NCBI RefSeq assembly: GCF_049739465.1
Contig: NZ_JBMHHY010000011.1
Span: forward strand, 124,001-188,000
DNA: 64,000 bases
From: Embleya sp049739465
Lineage (GTDB): Bacteria; Actinomycetota; Actinomycetes; Streptomycetales; Streptomycetaceae
Reading direction: 5' to 3'
A model generated the notes under the pieces. The model saw only the letters and a list, made by a program, of their open reading frames with translations, was not told the DNA's origin and searched no databases. The translations under genes and the position numbers were made by a program. Shown piece after piece: positions 35,913 through 45,530 of the stretch (position 1 is the stretch's first letter; every line of letters begins with the position of its first letter).

Positions 35913-36167
35913 ATGGCCACGTACGAGACCGAGATCCACACGGGTGGCGGAGGCTGGCAGCCGGACCAGCCCCTCACGCTGTCCCTGGCCAATCGTTCGG
36001 ATGTCGTTCCCGGAGACGGTGCGCCCGCAACCGGCACCTCCGTCACCTGGTCGGGTGACGAGGGCAAGGGCAGCGTCACCTTCTTCGACAACGGCAGCAA
36101 GTTCGAGGGGACCGCCCAGTTCCCGGGCGAGGGGCCGGTCGGCTACCGGGGGACCCGGGTCCGCTGA
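35913..36167 (+). CDS. Small OAA-family lectin-like protein
   Basis: This 84-residue protein has no signal peptide. The pattern GGGGWQPDQPLTLSLANRSD, the middle GTSVTWSGDEGKGSVTF, and the ending FEGTAQFPGEGPVGYRGTRV recall one ~67-residue repeat of the Oscillatoria agardhii agglutinin (OAA) lectins. Those bind high-mannose glycans through GG-W and GEGPIGF-type loops. Characterised members carry two or more repeats, whereas this has one. The ATG is preceded by GGGGAAGAG. A perfect hairpin follows. The call rests on motif memory, so carbohydrate binding needs testing. Confidence 0.7.
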   Translation: MATYETEIHTGGGGWQPDQPLTLSLANRSDVVPGDGAPATGTSVTWSGDEGKGSVTFFDNGSKFEGTAQFPGEGPVGYRGTRVR

Positions 36168-36200
36168 CCCACGGACCCGCTGATCCACGGACCCACCCGC

Positions 36201-36229
36201 GATCCGAACGGCGACCTGCCGTTCGGATC
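36201..36229. terminator. Perfect 12-bp bidirectional terminator hairpin
   Basis: The arms GATCCGAACGGC and GCCGTTCGGATC enclose GACCT. It lies between the convergent lectin-like gene and the prenyl-synthase fusion gene, and can serve both. Confidence 0.8.
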
Positions 36230-36280
36230 CCGGCCGTCGGGAACGGGCGCCGCCCGCCGGAAACCCGCCCGAAAGCGGCG

Positions 36281-38125
36281 TCACCGCCCCGGCGCGTCCC
36301 GAGCCGGACGCTCCGCCGTCGGCCGCACCGGATCGGCCACCGGCGGGCCCGATCCGCTCTCGGGGGACGTGCCGAAGTTGCGGGTGCGGTGTGCGTACGC
36401 GTCCATCGCGTGCCACAGGTCGCGGCGGTCGACGTCCGGCCAGCGGGTGTCGGAGAAGTGCAGTTCGGCGTACGCGGCGTGCCACGGCAGCAGGTTCGAG
36501 GTGCGCTGTTCGCCGCCGGTGCGCCACAGCAGGTCGACGTCCGGCAGGTCGGGGAGCGCGAGGTGGGCGGCGAACGTGCGCTCGCTGATGTGTGCCGGGT
36601 CGAGCCGGCCCGCGGCGGCGGCCCGGGCCAACGAGGCGGCGGCCTGGGTGAGTTCGATCCGGCCGCCGTAGTTGATGCACAGCGTCAGGGTCAACGCGCC
36701 GCGGTTGCCCGTGTCGTGTTCCAGCCGGACCAGGTCGGCCAGGACGTCCTGAGGCAACCCCTCGGCCGAACCCGCCCAGCGGAAGCGGACGTCGTGGTCG
36801 AGGATGCCCTCCTCGAGCACACTCTCCCGCACCAGGGTGAGCAGCCCGTCGATCTCCTCGGGTTGCCGGCGCCAGTTCTCCGTGGAAAACGCGTACAGGG
36901 TGAGGTGGCGCAGGCCGATCTCCAGGGCGCCGTGCACCACGTCCTGCATCGACTTCCCGCCCGCCCGATGACCCTCGGTACGGGGGAGGCCCCGGTCGGT
37001 GGCCCAGCGGCCGTTGCCGTCCATCACCACGGCCACATGCCGGGGCAGTCGTTCTGCCGGCCGGCGCGGCGGGCGGGCGCCGGAGGGGTGTGGGCGAGGC
37101 GGTCTCGGTGTCTCGGAACGTGGGGCCGGCAGCAGGCGGTCCACCCTCGGCGGCCGGCCGGTCGCGCGGGCGGACGGGGACTGCGCGGGGCCGATCGGGG
37201 TGAGGAACTTCCATGCCACGTAGGCCTCGAGCCGCGCGGGCAGGAGGATGCGCTCGGCGGCGATGCGGGGCAACCGGGGCTTCCCGCAGAGCAGTTCGGG
37301 CCCGGCCCGCTCGATGCGGGCCAGGCGCAGCCGGCCGACGTCGGTCACCGCGCGCGCCACCACCGCGAGCGCCGGGGGCAGTGCCTCGAACAACTCGGGC
37401 TGGTCCAGCCAGGTACGCGCCTGCGCGGCCAACGTCTCGACCAGCGCGGCGACTTGCCCGTTCGCGGCGCCGCCCGTGATCAGGTCCGCCGCGCTGAGGC
37501 CGTGCGCGGCGAGTACCTCGAGCGGCAGGGTGATCCGACCCTGCGCGGTGTCCTCGGCGAGGTCCTCGAGGTTGTCGATGACGCCGAGTGCGTCCACCCA
37601 CTGCCGGGCCGCGTCCAGATAGCGCAGGCGCAGTGGCAGGTACACTCCGGCGGCGGCCAGCAGTACCGCGCCCTGGGCGAAGAACGACGTGCCGACCAGC
37701 TGGGCGTAGGCGCTCCAGGCCTGCCAGGTGGGGTGGGTACGGCCGCCGATGTCCGCGCGCGTCGCGGCGAACGCCGCTTGGAGGCCGTCGGTCGGCAGGT
37801 CCCACGTCCGCACCGTGTGTACCAGGGCTCGGCGGACCGGATCCGAGCCGGCGCCGCGCCGCAGATCCTCGGTGAAGGCGCCGATCCAGGCGTCGCAGCG
37901 GGCCTCCCGCCGGGTGGGATCGCCGGTGTCGGCGAGGTCGTCCACCACCCGGCCGGCCGCGTAGATCGCCCACAGCGCCGGGCGTAACGCCGGCGGCATC
38001 AGCTGGGCCGTGGCGTATTCCGTACCACCCGCCCGGCGGACCGCCCGCCGGCACGCCTCGTAGCCCTCGACCAGGTCGGGTTCGGCGATCCGCGCCGCGC
38101 GGTAGACGGAACGGGGACGGGGCAT
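36281..38125 (-). CDS. Fusion of phytoene/squalene synthase-like domain and cis-prenyltransferase (UppS)
   Basis: This 614-residue single frame has two prenyl-transferring domains. Residues 1-310 are trans head-to-head synthase-like, with AIYAAGRVVDDLAD (first Asp-rich motif) and GVIDNLEDLAEDTAQGR (second). A Pro/Arg-rich linker follows. From about residue 358 there is a full UppS domain with HVAVVMDGNGRWA (catalytic Asp), LPRTEGHRAG, AFSTENW, CINYGGR and LLWRTGGEQRTSNLL, then the AELHF end. Both active sites look intact. A GAGGAG site precedes the ATG. The domains might act sequentially, or one could feed the other with polyprenyl diphosphate. An isoprenoid role with the nearby CrtI-like enzyme is inferred. 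Confidence 0.92.
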   Translation of the reverse strand: MPRPRSVYRAARIAEPDLVEGYEACRRAVRRAGGTEYATAQLMPPALRPALWAIYAAGRVVDDLADTGDPTRREARCDAWIGAFTEDLRRGAGSDPVRRALVHTVRTWDLPTDGLQAAFAATRADIGGRTHPTWQAWSAYAQLVGTSFFAQGAVLLAAAGVYLPLRLRYLDAARQWVDALGVIDNLEDLAEDTAQGRITLPLEVLAAHGLSAADLITGGAANGQVAALVETLAAQARTWLDQPELFEALPPALAVVARAVTDVGRLRLARIERAGPELLCGKPRLPRIAAERILLPARLEAYVAWKFLTPIGPAQSPSARATGRPPRVDRLLPAPRSETPRPPRPHPSGARPPRRPAERLPRHVAVVMDGNGRWATDRGLPRTEGHRAGGKSMQDVVHGALEIGLRHLTLYAFSTENWRRQPEEIDGLLTLVRESVLEEGILDHDVRFRWAGSAEGLPQDVLADLVRLEHDTGNRGALTLTLCINYGGRIELTQAAASLARAAAAGRLDPAHISERTFAAHLALPDLPDVDLLWRTGGEQRTSNLLPWHAAYAELHFSDTRWPDVDRRDLWHAMDAYAHRTRNFGTSPESGSGPPVADPVRPTAERPARDAPGR

Positions 38126-38475
38126 GGCACTCCTCGGCCGGACGCGACGGACCCGCGTCGCGGTGGGCACATCCGTGCCGGAGGAGGTACGCTCCGGCCC
38201 GCCGAAACCGCGCGGAGCCCGCACGACGTCGACAACGCCCCTACCGCGACCGGGTGTTGGTGAACAACCTGGGCACAGGGGGAGACAACCGGCTGCCGGT
38301 GGGCCGTGTCACGCGAATGGCCCAAAGATGCCTCACAGGGGTGATTTCACAGGGCCGAACGGGTGATGAGGGTGTAGCGGCATGGTGGCATGGCGGCGTG
38401 GTGGAGCGCCAATGTGCCCACCCGGCGGCCTCGATCGGGCCCGAACCGAGTGGGCACAACACACGCGCGTCGGAT
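38126..38475. other. 350-bp intergenic region
   Basis: This region separates the fused prenyl synthase (start) from the secreted hydrolase (end), both on the minus strand. It must hold the fusion gene's promoter. Simple-sequence tracts such as GGCATGGTGGCATGGCGGCGTGGTGG are present near 38380-38405. No gene or strong hairpin is recognised. Confidence 0.55.
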
Positions 38476-39732
38476 TCAGACGATGAACCGCGTGTCCGGG
38501 TGGCACGGGTCGTTCCGGTCGAACATGCCGCGGTCGCGACCCCTCAGGTGCAGGTCGAAGTACGCCGCGACGTAGTCGTGTTGGGCGCGCACCGAGCGCG
38601 TCGGGTCGATGGTGCCGATCAATTGCCTGCGCCGGTCCGGCGTCATCAGCCGGGACACCTGCGGGACCAGGACCTGGAGGTCGGAGAAGCTGTTGTGCCC
38701 GGCGCCGTCGAAGTGCAGATCCCGCTTCCAACCCGGCTGGTTGGTCCAGAACTCGGCCCACGACGGATCGAGGTCGGTGTCCAGGTGGGTGTGCCGGTAC
38801 TGGCGGCCCGTCTTGGGATCCACGGGATCCGAACCCACCAGCATGAACGGCCGGTCCACGCCGTGTTGCACGATCTCACCGGCTTGGCCGAAGGCCATCT
38901 GGCCGTCGAGGTTGATCCCGGCGGCGATGCGCCGGTCGTGGTACATCGACTCGCCGGCCGCGTAACCGCCCAGCGAGTGGCCGAACATGCCCACCCTCGA
39001 CAGATCCAGGGCGCCGGCCAGCCCCTTCGGCAGGGCCCGGTGTTCGGCGTCCGGGTTCTCGCCGCGATCGAGGCGGGTCAGCTGGTCGAGGACGAACCGG
39101 GTGTCCGCGACCCGGGTATCGAGCGCGGTCTGCAACTGCCGCGGGTCGGTCGCGTCGACCGTGCCGGTGACGACCCGCCCGTCGGGGAACGCGACCACGG
39201 CCGCGTCGTACGGATGGGAGATGGCCGCCACCACGTAGCCGTGGCTGGTCAGGTCGTCGGTAAGCACCGTGTTGAGTTCCCGCGCCGAGCCGAAACCGGG
39301 CGAGAACAGTACGACCGGCCAGCCGCCGCGCGGACGATCCACCGCGGCCGAGGTACGGGCGTATCGCTTGGTCGCGGCGTAGTCGATCGTGTCCGCCGGC
39401 AGCCCCAGCAGTTGCGCGCCGACCCGGTCCACCACGTCCGCCACGTTCGGTGCCATCCACGCGGCGCGCTCGCCGTCGTGCCGGGTCGGGTAGGTCAGCG
39501 TGACCATCAACTCCCGCCGGTCGGTGGGCCGCCACGGGTCGGGGCGGGAGTCCACCAGATGCAGGTCGGTCGTACCGATCGGGTGCCGGCCGCTGAGTGG
39601 CGGCAGGGTGATGCGCGTACCGGTGCCGGCACCGGTCGCCTCGGGGGCGGCCTGGGCGGGCGCCACCAGCAGGGTGGTCGCCGCGACCAGGCCGGCGAGC
39701 AGTGTCGATGCGCGCTTGTGCAATGCGAACAC
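38476..39732 (-). CDS. Secreted alpha/beta hydrolase (lipase / PAF-acetylhydrolase-like)
   Basis: This 418-residue exported hydrolase has a signal peptide (MFALHKRASTLLAGLVAATTLLVAPAQA). A start at GTG 39732 puts the SD GGAGGGG at good spacing. The nucleophile elbow is GHSLGGYAAGES, with PVVLFSPGFGSAR as the oxyanion region. The catalytic Asp may lie in NLDGQM or further on (VGSDPVD), and the His in HNSFSD. The profile suits PAF-acetylhydrolase or lipase-like enzymes acting on short-chain esters. The adjacent gene on the right is a truncated MFS remnant. Confidence 0.85.
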   Translation of the reverse strand: MFALHKRASTLLAGLVAATTLLVAPAQAAPEATGAGTGTRITLPPLSGRHPIGTTDLHLVDSRPDPWRPTDRRELMVTLTYPTRHDGERAAWMAPNVADVVDRVGAQLLGLPADTIDYAATKRYARTSAAVDRPRGGWPVVLFSPGFGSARELNTVLTDDLTSHGYVVAAISHPYDAAVVAFPDGRVVTGTVDATDPRQLQTALDTRVADTRFVLDQLTRLDRGENPDAEHRALPKGLAGALDLSRVGMFGHSLGGYAAGESMYHDRRIAAGINLDGQMAFGQAGEIVQHGVDRPFMLVGSDPVDPKTGRQYRHTHLDTDLDPSWAEFWTNQPGWKRDLHFDGAGHNSFSDLQVLVPQVSRLMTPDRRRQLIGTIDPTRSVRAQHDYVAAYFDLHLRGRDRGMFDRNDPCHPDTRFIV

Positions 39733-39929
39733 TTCGGTGATCCCCTCCATCGACGATGGGTGGACGTCATGCTGACAGCGCTCCCGCGAGCACACATCGA
39801 CGAACCGACCCATCCGAAGCGCCCGAATATGGAGAACCGGACAACGACATTCCGCTCCCGATCGGTAGGCGAGGTCCGGGACGCGCGCTGCGCCGTGACC
39901 TCGTCGCCGAACTCACCGCCGATCCCCGG

Positions 39930-40409
39930 GCGATGGGCTCACCAGATGGCGCTGCCGGCGCCGCGTCCGGCGTGCTCAACACGATCCGGCAGATCGGCAC
40001 GGTCTTCGGCAGCGCCGCGATCGGGGCGATTGTGCAAAACCGCCTGGCCGCGTCCATCCACGACGAAGCGAGCACGCGGGCCGGCGAACTCCCGGACGAC
40101 GTCCGGGGTTCGTTCCTGACCGCCCTTCACGACGCCGCCGCCGGCGGTCGCGAGGTCGGCGCGGGACGAAACGGCACGTCGGTGCACGCGCCGACGGGAA
40201 CACCCCCGGACCTCGCGGACCGATTCGCACACGCGGCTACATCCGCGTTCGACCACGGCGTCGTTCATGCCATGCGCCTGACCCTGGTGTTGCCCATCGC
40301 GGTGATCGCGATCGGCGCCGCCGCGTGCCTGCTGGTCCGACGCCCGGGAGCCGGCGGCACGATCGCCGGCGAGGCGCCGCGACCCGTCGAACTCGGCACC
40401 TCGGCATAG
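39930..40409 (+). pseudogene. C-terminal remnant of a DHA2-type MFS efflux pump
   Basis: Only the last part of an EmrB/QacA-like pump remains. GAASGVLNTIRQIGTVFGSAAIGAIVQNRLA and the final helices (HAMRLTLVLPIAVIAIGAAACLLV) are clear. Upstream the frame loses similarity and has no start. The remnant sits between a secreted hydrolase gene and the molybdoenzyme gene. It is inactive and shows past rearrangement at this spot. Confidence 0.7.
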
Positions 40410-40539
40410 CCCCACGCCGACCGTCGTCGAAGGCGACGATCCCGCCCGCGCCATCCCGGTTCGGTTGCGGGCCGCACCCGTCCTCGCGGCTCAATTCGTT
40501 TCGTCCGCGCGGCGAAGCCGGATCGGTGCGATTGCCCGG

Positions 40540-42891
40540 TCAGCCCTCGGTCGCGGTGATGGTGACGCGTACGTGTTTCATGATCGGTTGGGCGCTCTGG
40601 GTGCTGTAGTCGCCGATGGCGCAGAGGACGTTCAATTCGGGCATGTAGCCCGCCGCGCAGCCGCGTGGGATGTCGTACGGGATGGCGAGGTAGCCGTTGA
40701 CCGTGCGGGTGGTGCCGTCCTTGGCCGTGCTGGTGATGTCGACCGGGTCGAACTCGCCCAGGCCGCGTTCGCGCATGTCGGCCCGGTTCATGAAGACCAG
40801 CGTGCGTAGGTTCTTGACGCCTCGGTAGCGGTCGTTGTCGGAGTAGATCGTGGTGTTCCACTGGTCGTGCGAGCGCATCGTGCCCAGGGCCAACGTGCCG
40901 GCGGCGGGGACGACGTCGGGGAGCGTGGCGGTGGAGAACTCGGCGCGGCCCGACGGGGTCAGGAAGATCAGTTCGCGGGCGGGCTGCTTGATCCGGAACC
41001 CCAGCGGCAGGCGTACCCGGCGGTTGAAGTCCTCGAAGCCGTCGAGGGCTTGGGACATGGTGTCGCGGATGCGGTCGTAGTCCTCGACGTACCACGCCCA
41101 GGGTGTTTCGCTCCCGGGGAGCGCGGCGCGGGCGATGCCCGCGACGATGGCGGGCTCGGAGAGCAGGTGTGGCGAGGCGGGCTTCTTCATGCCGACGGAC
41201 AGGTGGACCATGCTCATCGAGTCCTCGACCGAGGTGCTCTGGATGCCGTGCCGCTGGTGGTCCTTCTCGGTCCGGCCCAGGCACGGCAGGATGAGCGCCC
41301 GCCGGCCGTGCACGATGTGGCTGCGGTTGAGTTTGGTGCTCACGTGCACGGTGAGTTCGCAGGCCCGCAGACCGGCTTGGGTGTACGGGGTGTCCGGTGC
41401 GGCGCGGGCGAAGTTGCCGCCCATGCCGACGAATACCTTTACCCGGCCGCGATGCATCGCCTCGATCGTGGCGACCGTGTCCAGACCGTGTTCGCGCGGC
41501 GGCCGGATGTGGCAGACCTCGGCGAGGCGGTCCAGGAAGGCGTCGGTGGGCCGGTGGTCGATGCCGCAGGTGCGGTTGCCCTGGACGTTGCTGTGCCCGC
41601 GTACCGGCGAGGGCCCGGCGCCCTCGCGGCCCAGATTCCCGCGCAGCAGCAACAGGTTGACGATCTCCCGGACGGTGTCGACCCCGTGCTCGTGCTGGGT
41701 GAGGCCCAGACACCAGGTGAAGATGCTGCGATCGGCCTCGCGGTAGACGCGCGCCGCCTCGAGGATCTCGGCGCGCTCCAACCCGCTCTGGCGCTCGATC
41801 TCGTCCCACGGGGTGCTCTCGCACAGGCTCCGGTAGGCGTCGAAACCGGTGGTGTGGCGGTCGATGAACTCCCGGTCCAGCGCCTTGGGATCGGCCGGCG
41901 CCTGCTCCAGGACGGCCTTGGCCATGCCGCGCAGCAGGGCCATGTCGCCCCCGATGCGCGGTTGCAGATTGAGCGTGCTGGTCCTGGTCGACTTGACCAG
42001 GGCCATGTCGACGAACTCGTGCGGGACGATGGTCCGGGTGGCGGCGGCCTCCACGAGCGGGTTGATATGCACGATCTGCGCGCCGCGGCGGTGCGCGTCG
42101 GCGAGCGCGGTGAGCATCCGGGGCGCGTTGGAGGCGGCGTTGACGCCCAGCACGAACAGGGCGTCCGTACTCTCCCAGTCCTTGAGGTCCACCGTCCCCT
42201 TGCCGGTGCCAAGCGAGGCCTTCAGGGCCCGGCCGCTGGCCTCGTGGCACATGTTGGAACAGTCGGGCAGGTTGTTGGTACCGAGCTCGCGGGCCAGCAA
42301 CTGGTAGAGGAACGTGGCCTCGTTGCCGAGCCGGCCGGACGTGTAGAAGGCGGCCTGATTCGGGTCGGGCAACTCGCGCAGGGTACGGCCGAGCACCTCG
42401 AAGGCGTCCTGCCAGCCGATGGGTACGTAGTGGTCCGACGCCGCGTCGTAGACCATCGGCTCGGTCAGCCGACCCTGGTTCTCCAGCGCGAAGTCGCTCC
42501 ACTGGGCCAGTTCGGTCACGCTGTGCGCCGCGAAGAACTCGCGACCGACCCGCTTGCGGGTCATCTCCCAGGTGACGTGCTTGATGCCGTTCTCGCAGAT
42601 GTCCAGGTGCAGGCCCTTGATGTCGTCCGGCCACGCGCACCCGGGGCAGTCGAAGCCGCGGTTCTCGTGGTTCATCCGCATGATGGCGCGGGATCCGTCG
42701 ACCACGGACCGCTCGCGCAGCAGGAACTTCGTCACGCTCTTCGCGGCACCCCAGCCCGCGGCCGGGTGGTGGTAGGGCCTGAACTGCGCGGGCTCCTCCG
42801 GCGTGGGCCCCACCTCGGGTTCGCCCCGGCCCGGGTCCCGGCCGCGGATCTGCTCCTGCTCCTGGTCCTGCGGATCCTGGGGGGCGTTCAC
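40540..42891 (-). CDS. FdhF/YdeP-family molybdopterin oxidoreductase
   Basis: This 783-residue molybdopterin-dependent oxidoreductase is similar to YdeP/FdhF-type proteins. CPGCAWPD lies near residue 92. It is followed by the substrate-domain pattern AAFYTSGRLGNEA and PDCSNMCHEASG. RGHSNVQGNRTCGI and VFVGMGGNFA are further typical elements. The C-terminal molybdopterin-dinucleotide domain ends before TITATEG. The GTG start at 42891 follows GGAAGGTG. Members have been linked to acid resistance, and their substrate is debated. The enzyme would need molybdenum cofactor, and a MoaA-type gene occurs 10 kb away, but a link is only speculative. Confidence 0.88.
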   Translation of the reverse strand: MNAPQDPQDQEQEQIRGRDPGRGEPEVGPTPEEPAQFRPYHHPAAGWGAAKSVTKFLLRERSVVDGSRAIMRMNHENRGFDCPGCAWPDDIKGLHLDICENGIKHVTWEMTRKRVGREFFAAHSVTELAQWSDFALENQGRLTEPMVYDAASDHYVPIGWQDAFEVLGRTLRELPDPNQAAFYTSGRLGNEATFLYQLLARELGTNNLPDCSNMCHEASGRALKASLGTGKGTVDLKDWESTDALFVLGVNAASNAPRMLTALADAHRRGAQIVHINPLVEAAATRTIVPHEFVDMALVKSTRTSTLNLQPRIGGDMALLRGMAKAVLEQAPADPKALDREFIDRHTTGFDAYRSLCESTPWDEIERQSGLERAEILEAARVYREADRSIFTWCLGLTQHEHGVDTVREIVNLLLLRGNLGREGAGPSPVRGHSNVQGNRTCGIDHRPTDAFLDRLAEVCHIRPPREHGLDTVATIEAMHRGRVKVFVGMGGNFARAAPDTPYTQAGLRACELTVHVSTKLNRSHIVHGRRALILPCLGRTEKDHQRHGIQSTSVEDSMSMVHLSVGMKKPASPHLLSEPAIVAGIARAALPGSETPWAWYVEDYDRIRDTMSQALDGFEDFNRRVRLPLGFRIKQPARELIFLTPSGRAEFSTATLPDVVPAAGTLALGTMRSHDQWNTTIYSDNDRYRGVKNLRTLVFMNRADMRERGLGEFDPVDITSTAKDGTTRTVNGYLAIPYDIPRGCAAGYMPELNVLCAIGDYSTQSAQPIMKHVRVTITATEG

Positions 42892-43142
42892 GACTGTCAC
42901 CTTCCACCGTCGGGGCGTGGGTCGGCACTCGGCAACCGCGCCGAGGCTACGTCCACCACCCGACCGATGCCCGGCGACGCGCGGGACGGGGGCGCGGTGG
43001 ACCCGGATGGCCGAGCCGATTCGGACCTGACACAGGCCGGTTCGAAGGTGATTCTCACGCGTCCGCCGCACTGTCGGCCCAGTCCCGTACGCACGCGTGT
43101 CCGCCGCGCGCCTCCGGATCGTGGCCGGAAGCATGCATGCCG

Positions 43143-43170
43143 GCGCGCCCCCGGAGTGGCGGGGGCGCGC
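43143..43170 (-). terminator. Perfect 11-bp terminator hairpin downstream of the protease gene
   Basis: The arms GCGCGCCCCCG and CGGGGGCGCGC enclose GAGTGG. It lies 21 bp beyond the stop of the secreted protease (minus strand) and ends its transcript. Confidence 0.75.
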
Positions 43171-43190
43171 TGTGGGCTTGGGGTTGTGGG

Positions 43191-44405
43191 TCAGCGGGTG
43201 GTGTTTTGGACTACGTCGTACATCGTCTTGGTCAGGTCCCCGAAGCCGTTGGACATCAGGTAGGGGCCGTAGGCCCAGTTGGGGGTGCTGCCGTTGATGA
43301 TTGCCCAGGCCGCGTCCCACCACGGGGAGTCGCCCGTGGTGTTGGTGAAGCGGGAGGTGACGGCGATCTGGGTGCCGGTACCGGTGGCGGGGTCGAAGTT
43401 CATCAGCCACGGGCCGCCGCTGGAGCCGGGGGACATTGCCGAGACCATGTCGTGGGCGATGCCGACGGTCGAGTCACCGATGGTGTTGCCGCTGTGCGCG
43501 TACATCAGGGTCCGGCCGTCGAAGCCGCGTCGAAGTGAGGGGTCGACGCCGAAGTTGGCGGACGTGGTGCCGTCGTTGTTGCGCTTCCAGTACCAGTTGC
43601 GGGTGTTGTCGGTCGGGTAGCCGAACTGGTAGAGCGAGAGCGGGTTGGTGGCCACGTTGAAGGCGATGTTCTGGCCGCCGGTGAGCTGTTGGATCGGGGT
43701 GGGGTCGCCGGGTCGTTCGACGGTCGCCATCGCGACGTCGCCGCCGGAGCGGAAGGTGCTGTCCCCGTCCCAGGTCGGGGTGATCCAGGCGCGGGTGATG
43801 CCCCACACGCCGTAGGGCGCGATGTCGGTGCCGGGGGCGGGCGCGGTGCTGTCGTCGCCACCGGCGAAGCGGGGTACGTTGGCGCCGTTGAAGCCGGGGA
43901 TGAACGCCGCGTTGACGACCACGTCGTCGCCGAGCGCGCCGCGGATGTTGGCCGTCACCTTGAAGCAGTGGCCCGCGGCGACGATGGTGCTCTGGTTGGC
44001 GGCGGTGATGACGTTCGCCGAGCACGCGGCGGGCACGTACTGGCCGTTGACGGAGTTGCGGTACACCATCAGGAGCTTGCCGGCCGTACGCGAGACCGAA
44101 CCCTGTCCGGTCCACGGCTTGCTCAGATCGTCCCAGCCGCCGGGCGGCGGGAACGCGTCGGCGCCGTCGGAGTTGAGGCCGTACTCGGCGATCCGGGCCA
44201 CGTTCCACCACGTGACCTCGGTCTGTAGCGTCGCCGCGTGGTTGACGGGGTCGGCGGCCACCATCCGGGGCAGTTCGACCGGGGCGCTGTTGTCGGCGTG
44301 CGCGGTCGGTGCCACGGTCAGTGCGGCGGCGGTCAGGCCGAGTACACCCACCACCGTGGCGATCCTGCGGCGTAACGTCCGTTGAATGTGCGTGGACATG
44401 CGCAT
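43191..44405 (-). CDS. Secreted trypsin-like serine protease
   Basis: This protein of about 404 residues has a basic N-terminus and signal peptide (TLRRRIATVVGVLGLTAAALTVAPTAHA). The catalytic triad is visible as His in VAAGHCF, Asp in SGGDVAMATV and Ser in MSPGSSGGPW. The fold is of the S1/V8-like type, with one disulfide-type pair (AACSAN...AGHCF). The start at ATG 44405 has a better-spaced GAGGAAG than the upstream ATG. The N-terminal ~80 mature residues may be a propeptide. It is likely an extracellular nutritional protease, but a specialised role cannot be excluded. Confidence 0.88.
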   Translation of the reverse strand: MRMSTHIQRTLRRRIATVVGVLGLTAAALTVAPTAHADNSAPVELPRMVAADPVNHAATLQTEVTWWNVARIAEYGLNSDGADAFPPPGGWDDLSKPWTGQGSVSRTAGKLLMVYRNSVNGQYVPAACSANVITAANQSTIVAAGHCFKVTANIRGALGDDVVVNAAFIPGFNGANVPRFAGGDDSTAPAPGTDIAPYGVWGITRAWITPTWDGDSTFRSGGDVAMATVERPGDPTPIQQLTGGQNIAFNVATNPLSLYQFGYPTDNTRNWYWKRNNDGTTSANFGVDPSLRRGFDGRTLMYAHSGNTIGDSTVGIAHDMVSAMSPGSSGGPWLMNFDPATGTGTQIAVTSRFTNTTGDSPWWDAAWAIINGSTPNWAYGPYLMSNGFGDLTKTMYDVVQNTTR

Positions 44406-44643
44406 GGAGCGGTCCACTTCCTCTCGCATGGAAACACTGGAATCCTTGCCGACCGGTCGGTCGGCCGGTCACAAGGTGTTGGTATGGGGTGCAACTGTCA
44501 AGGCCACCAAGTGGTTTGACCGTGGAACGCGCCAAGGTGCGCGGTTCGCGGCGGGCGGGTCCGGCCGACGTGCCGACCGCAACGATCGAGTGCCGGCCGG
44601 GGTGCGGTGTTTCGTCGAGGGCCGGCGCATATGATCACCGGTC

Positions 44644-45264
44644 ATGGGAACGGACATCACGGTGCTCGTCGTCGACTGGGCGCGCGTCGAGGCGACCCCG
44701 GTGGCACGGCGACTGGAACTGCTCCAGGACGCTGCCTATGCCAATGTCCCGGACGACGCAGACTGGTGGGAAGACCTGCCGTCGGGCGAGGGGTGGTTGC
44801 CGTCGACCGCGCCGGATGCCGACTGGTATGCCGAGTATGTCTTCCGGCTCGGCGGCGGCTCCTACAAGCCGCACTTCTGGACCGGCGAGGCATGGGAGGT
44901 AGTACGGGAGTTCGTGTCCCCGGCGGTGCGCGCCGCGCTCGACACATTGTTGTCCGGGCTGGTCTGGAACGGACTCGACGGCGAGGCGCTGCACATTCAC
45001 CCCGGAATCGTCCCCGACGGCCTCGACCCCTACCGCCCACACCTGCATTTCGCCGTGCCCCCACGGGCCGTACTCCCACTGGCCGCGGCGTGGACCGTCG
45101 CCGAACCGCAGCTCGACACACTCCGCGAACCCTTCGCGGCACACATCGACGCACCGGGGCGCTGGATCGAGAACTTCGAGGAGTTCGAGGCGATGGTGCG
45201 CGGCTGGGGCGAGGTGGTCACCGAATGCGCCCGCCGCGGCTGGGGGATCGTCGGCCTACCGTAG
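44644..45264 (+). CDS. Hypothetical protein, cytoplasmic, 206 aa
   Basis: This soluble protein of 206 residues has no signal peptide. It is rich in Trp and acidic residues (DDADWWEDLPSG, GSYKPHFWTGEAWE, HLHFAVPPRAVLPLA). It resembles uncharacterised Streptomyces proteins of the MGTDITVLVVDW type, often found beside other unknowns. I cannot assign a family. The ribosome site is weak. An immunity-like role was considered because of the acidity but has no support, since no toxin gene adjoins it. Confidence 0.7.
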   Translation: MGTDITVLVVDWARVEATPVARRLELLQDAAYANVPDDADWWEDLPSGEGWLPSTAPDADWYAEYVFRLGGGSYKPHFWTGEAWEVVREFVSPAVRAALDTLLSGLVWNGLDGEALHIHPGIVPDGLDPYRPHLHFAVPPRAVLPLAAAWTVAEPQLDTLREPFAAHIDAPGRWIENFEEFEAMVRGWGEVVTECARRGWGIVGLP

Positions 45265-45530
45265 GTCCGGGGTCGGGGCCGGGTCGTGGAGATTGACGCG
45301 GCGGAGGTGGCGGCGGGTGCTCGGGGTGACGGGCGCGGCGTCCTTCCCGTGGGCGTAGGCGTAGACGCAGGTGTCGACCCGGACGCGGAAGTGGGCGTGC
45401 TGTCCGGCCGGTTCGGGACGCGCGAGTCTGGATATCGACCGTCCGGTTGACTGCGATGCGTCCGCTTTGCTTCACTCTCGGCGCCCATCGCCCATCGCCC
45501 ATACCCGCAAGTTCACCGTCGGAGGGCCGG

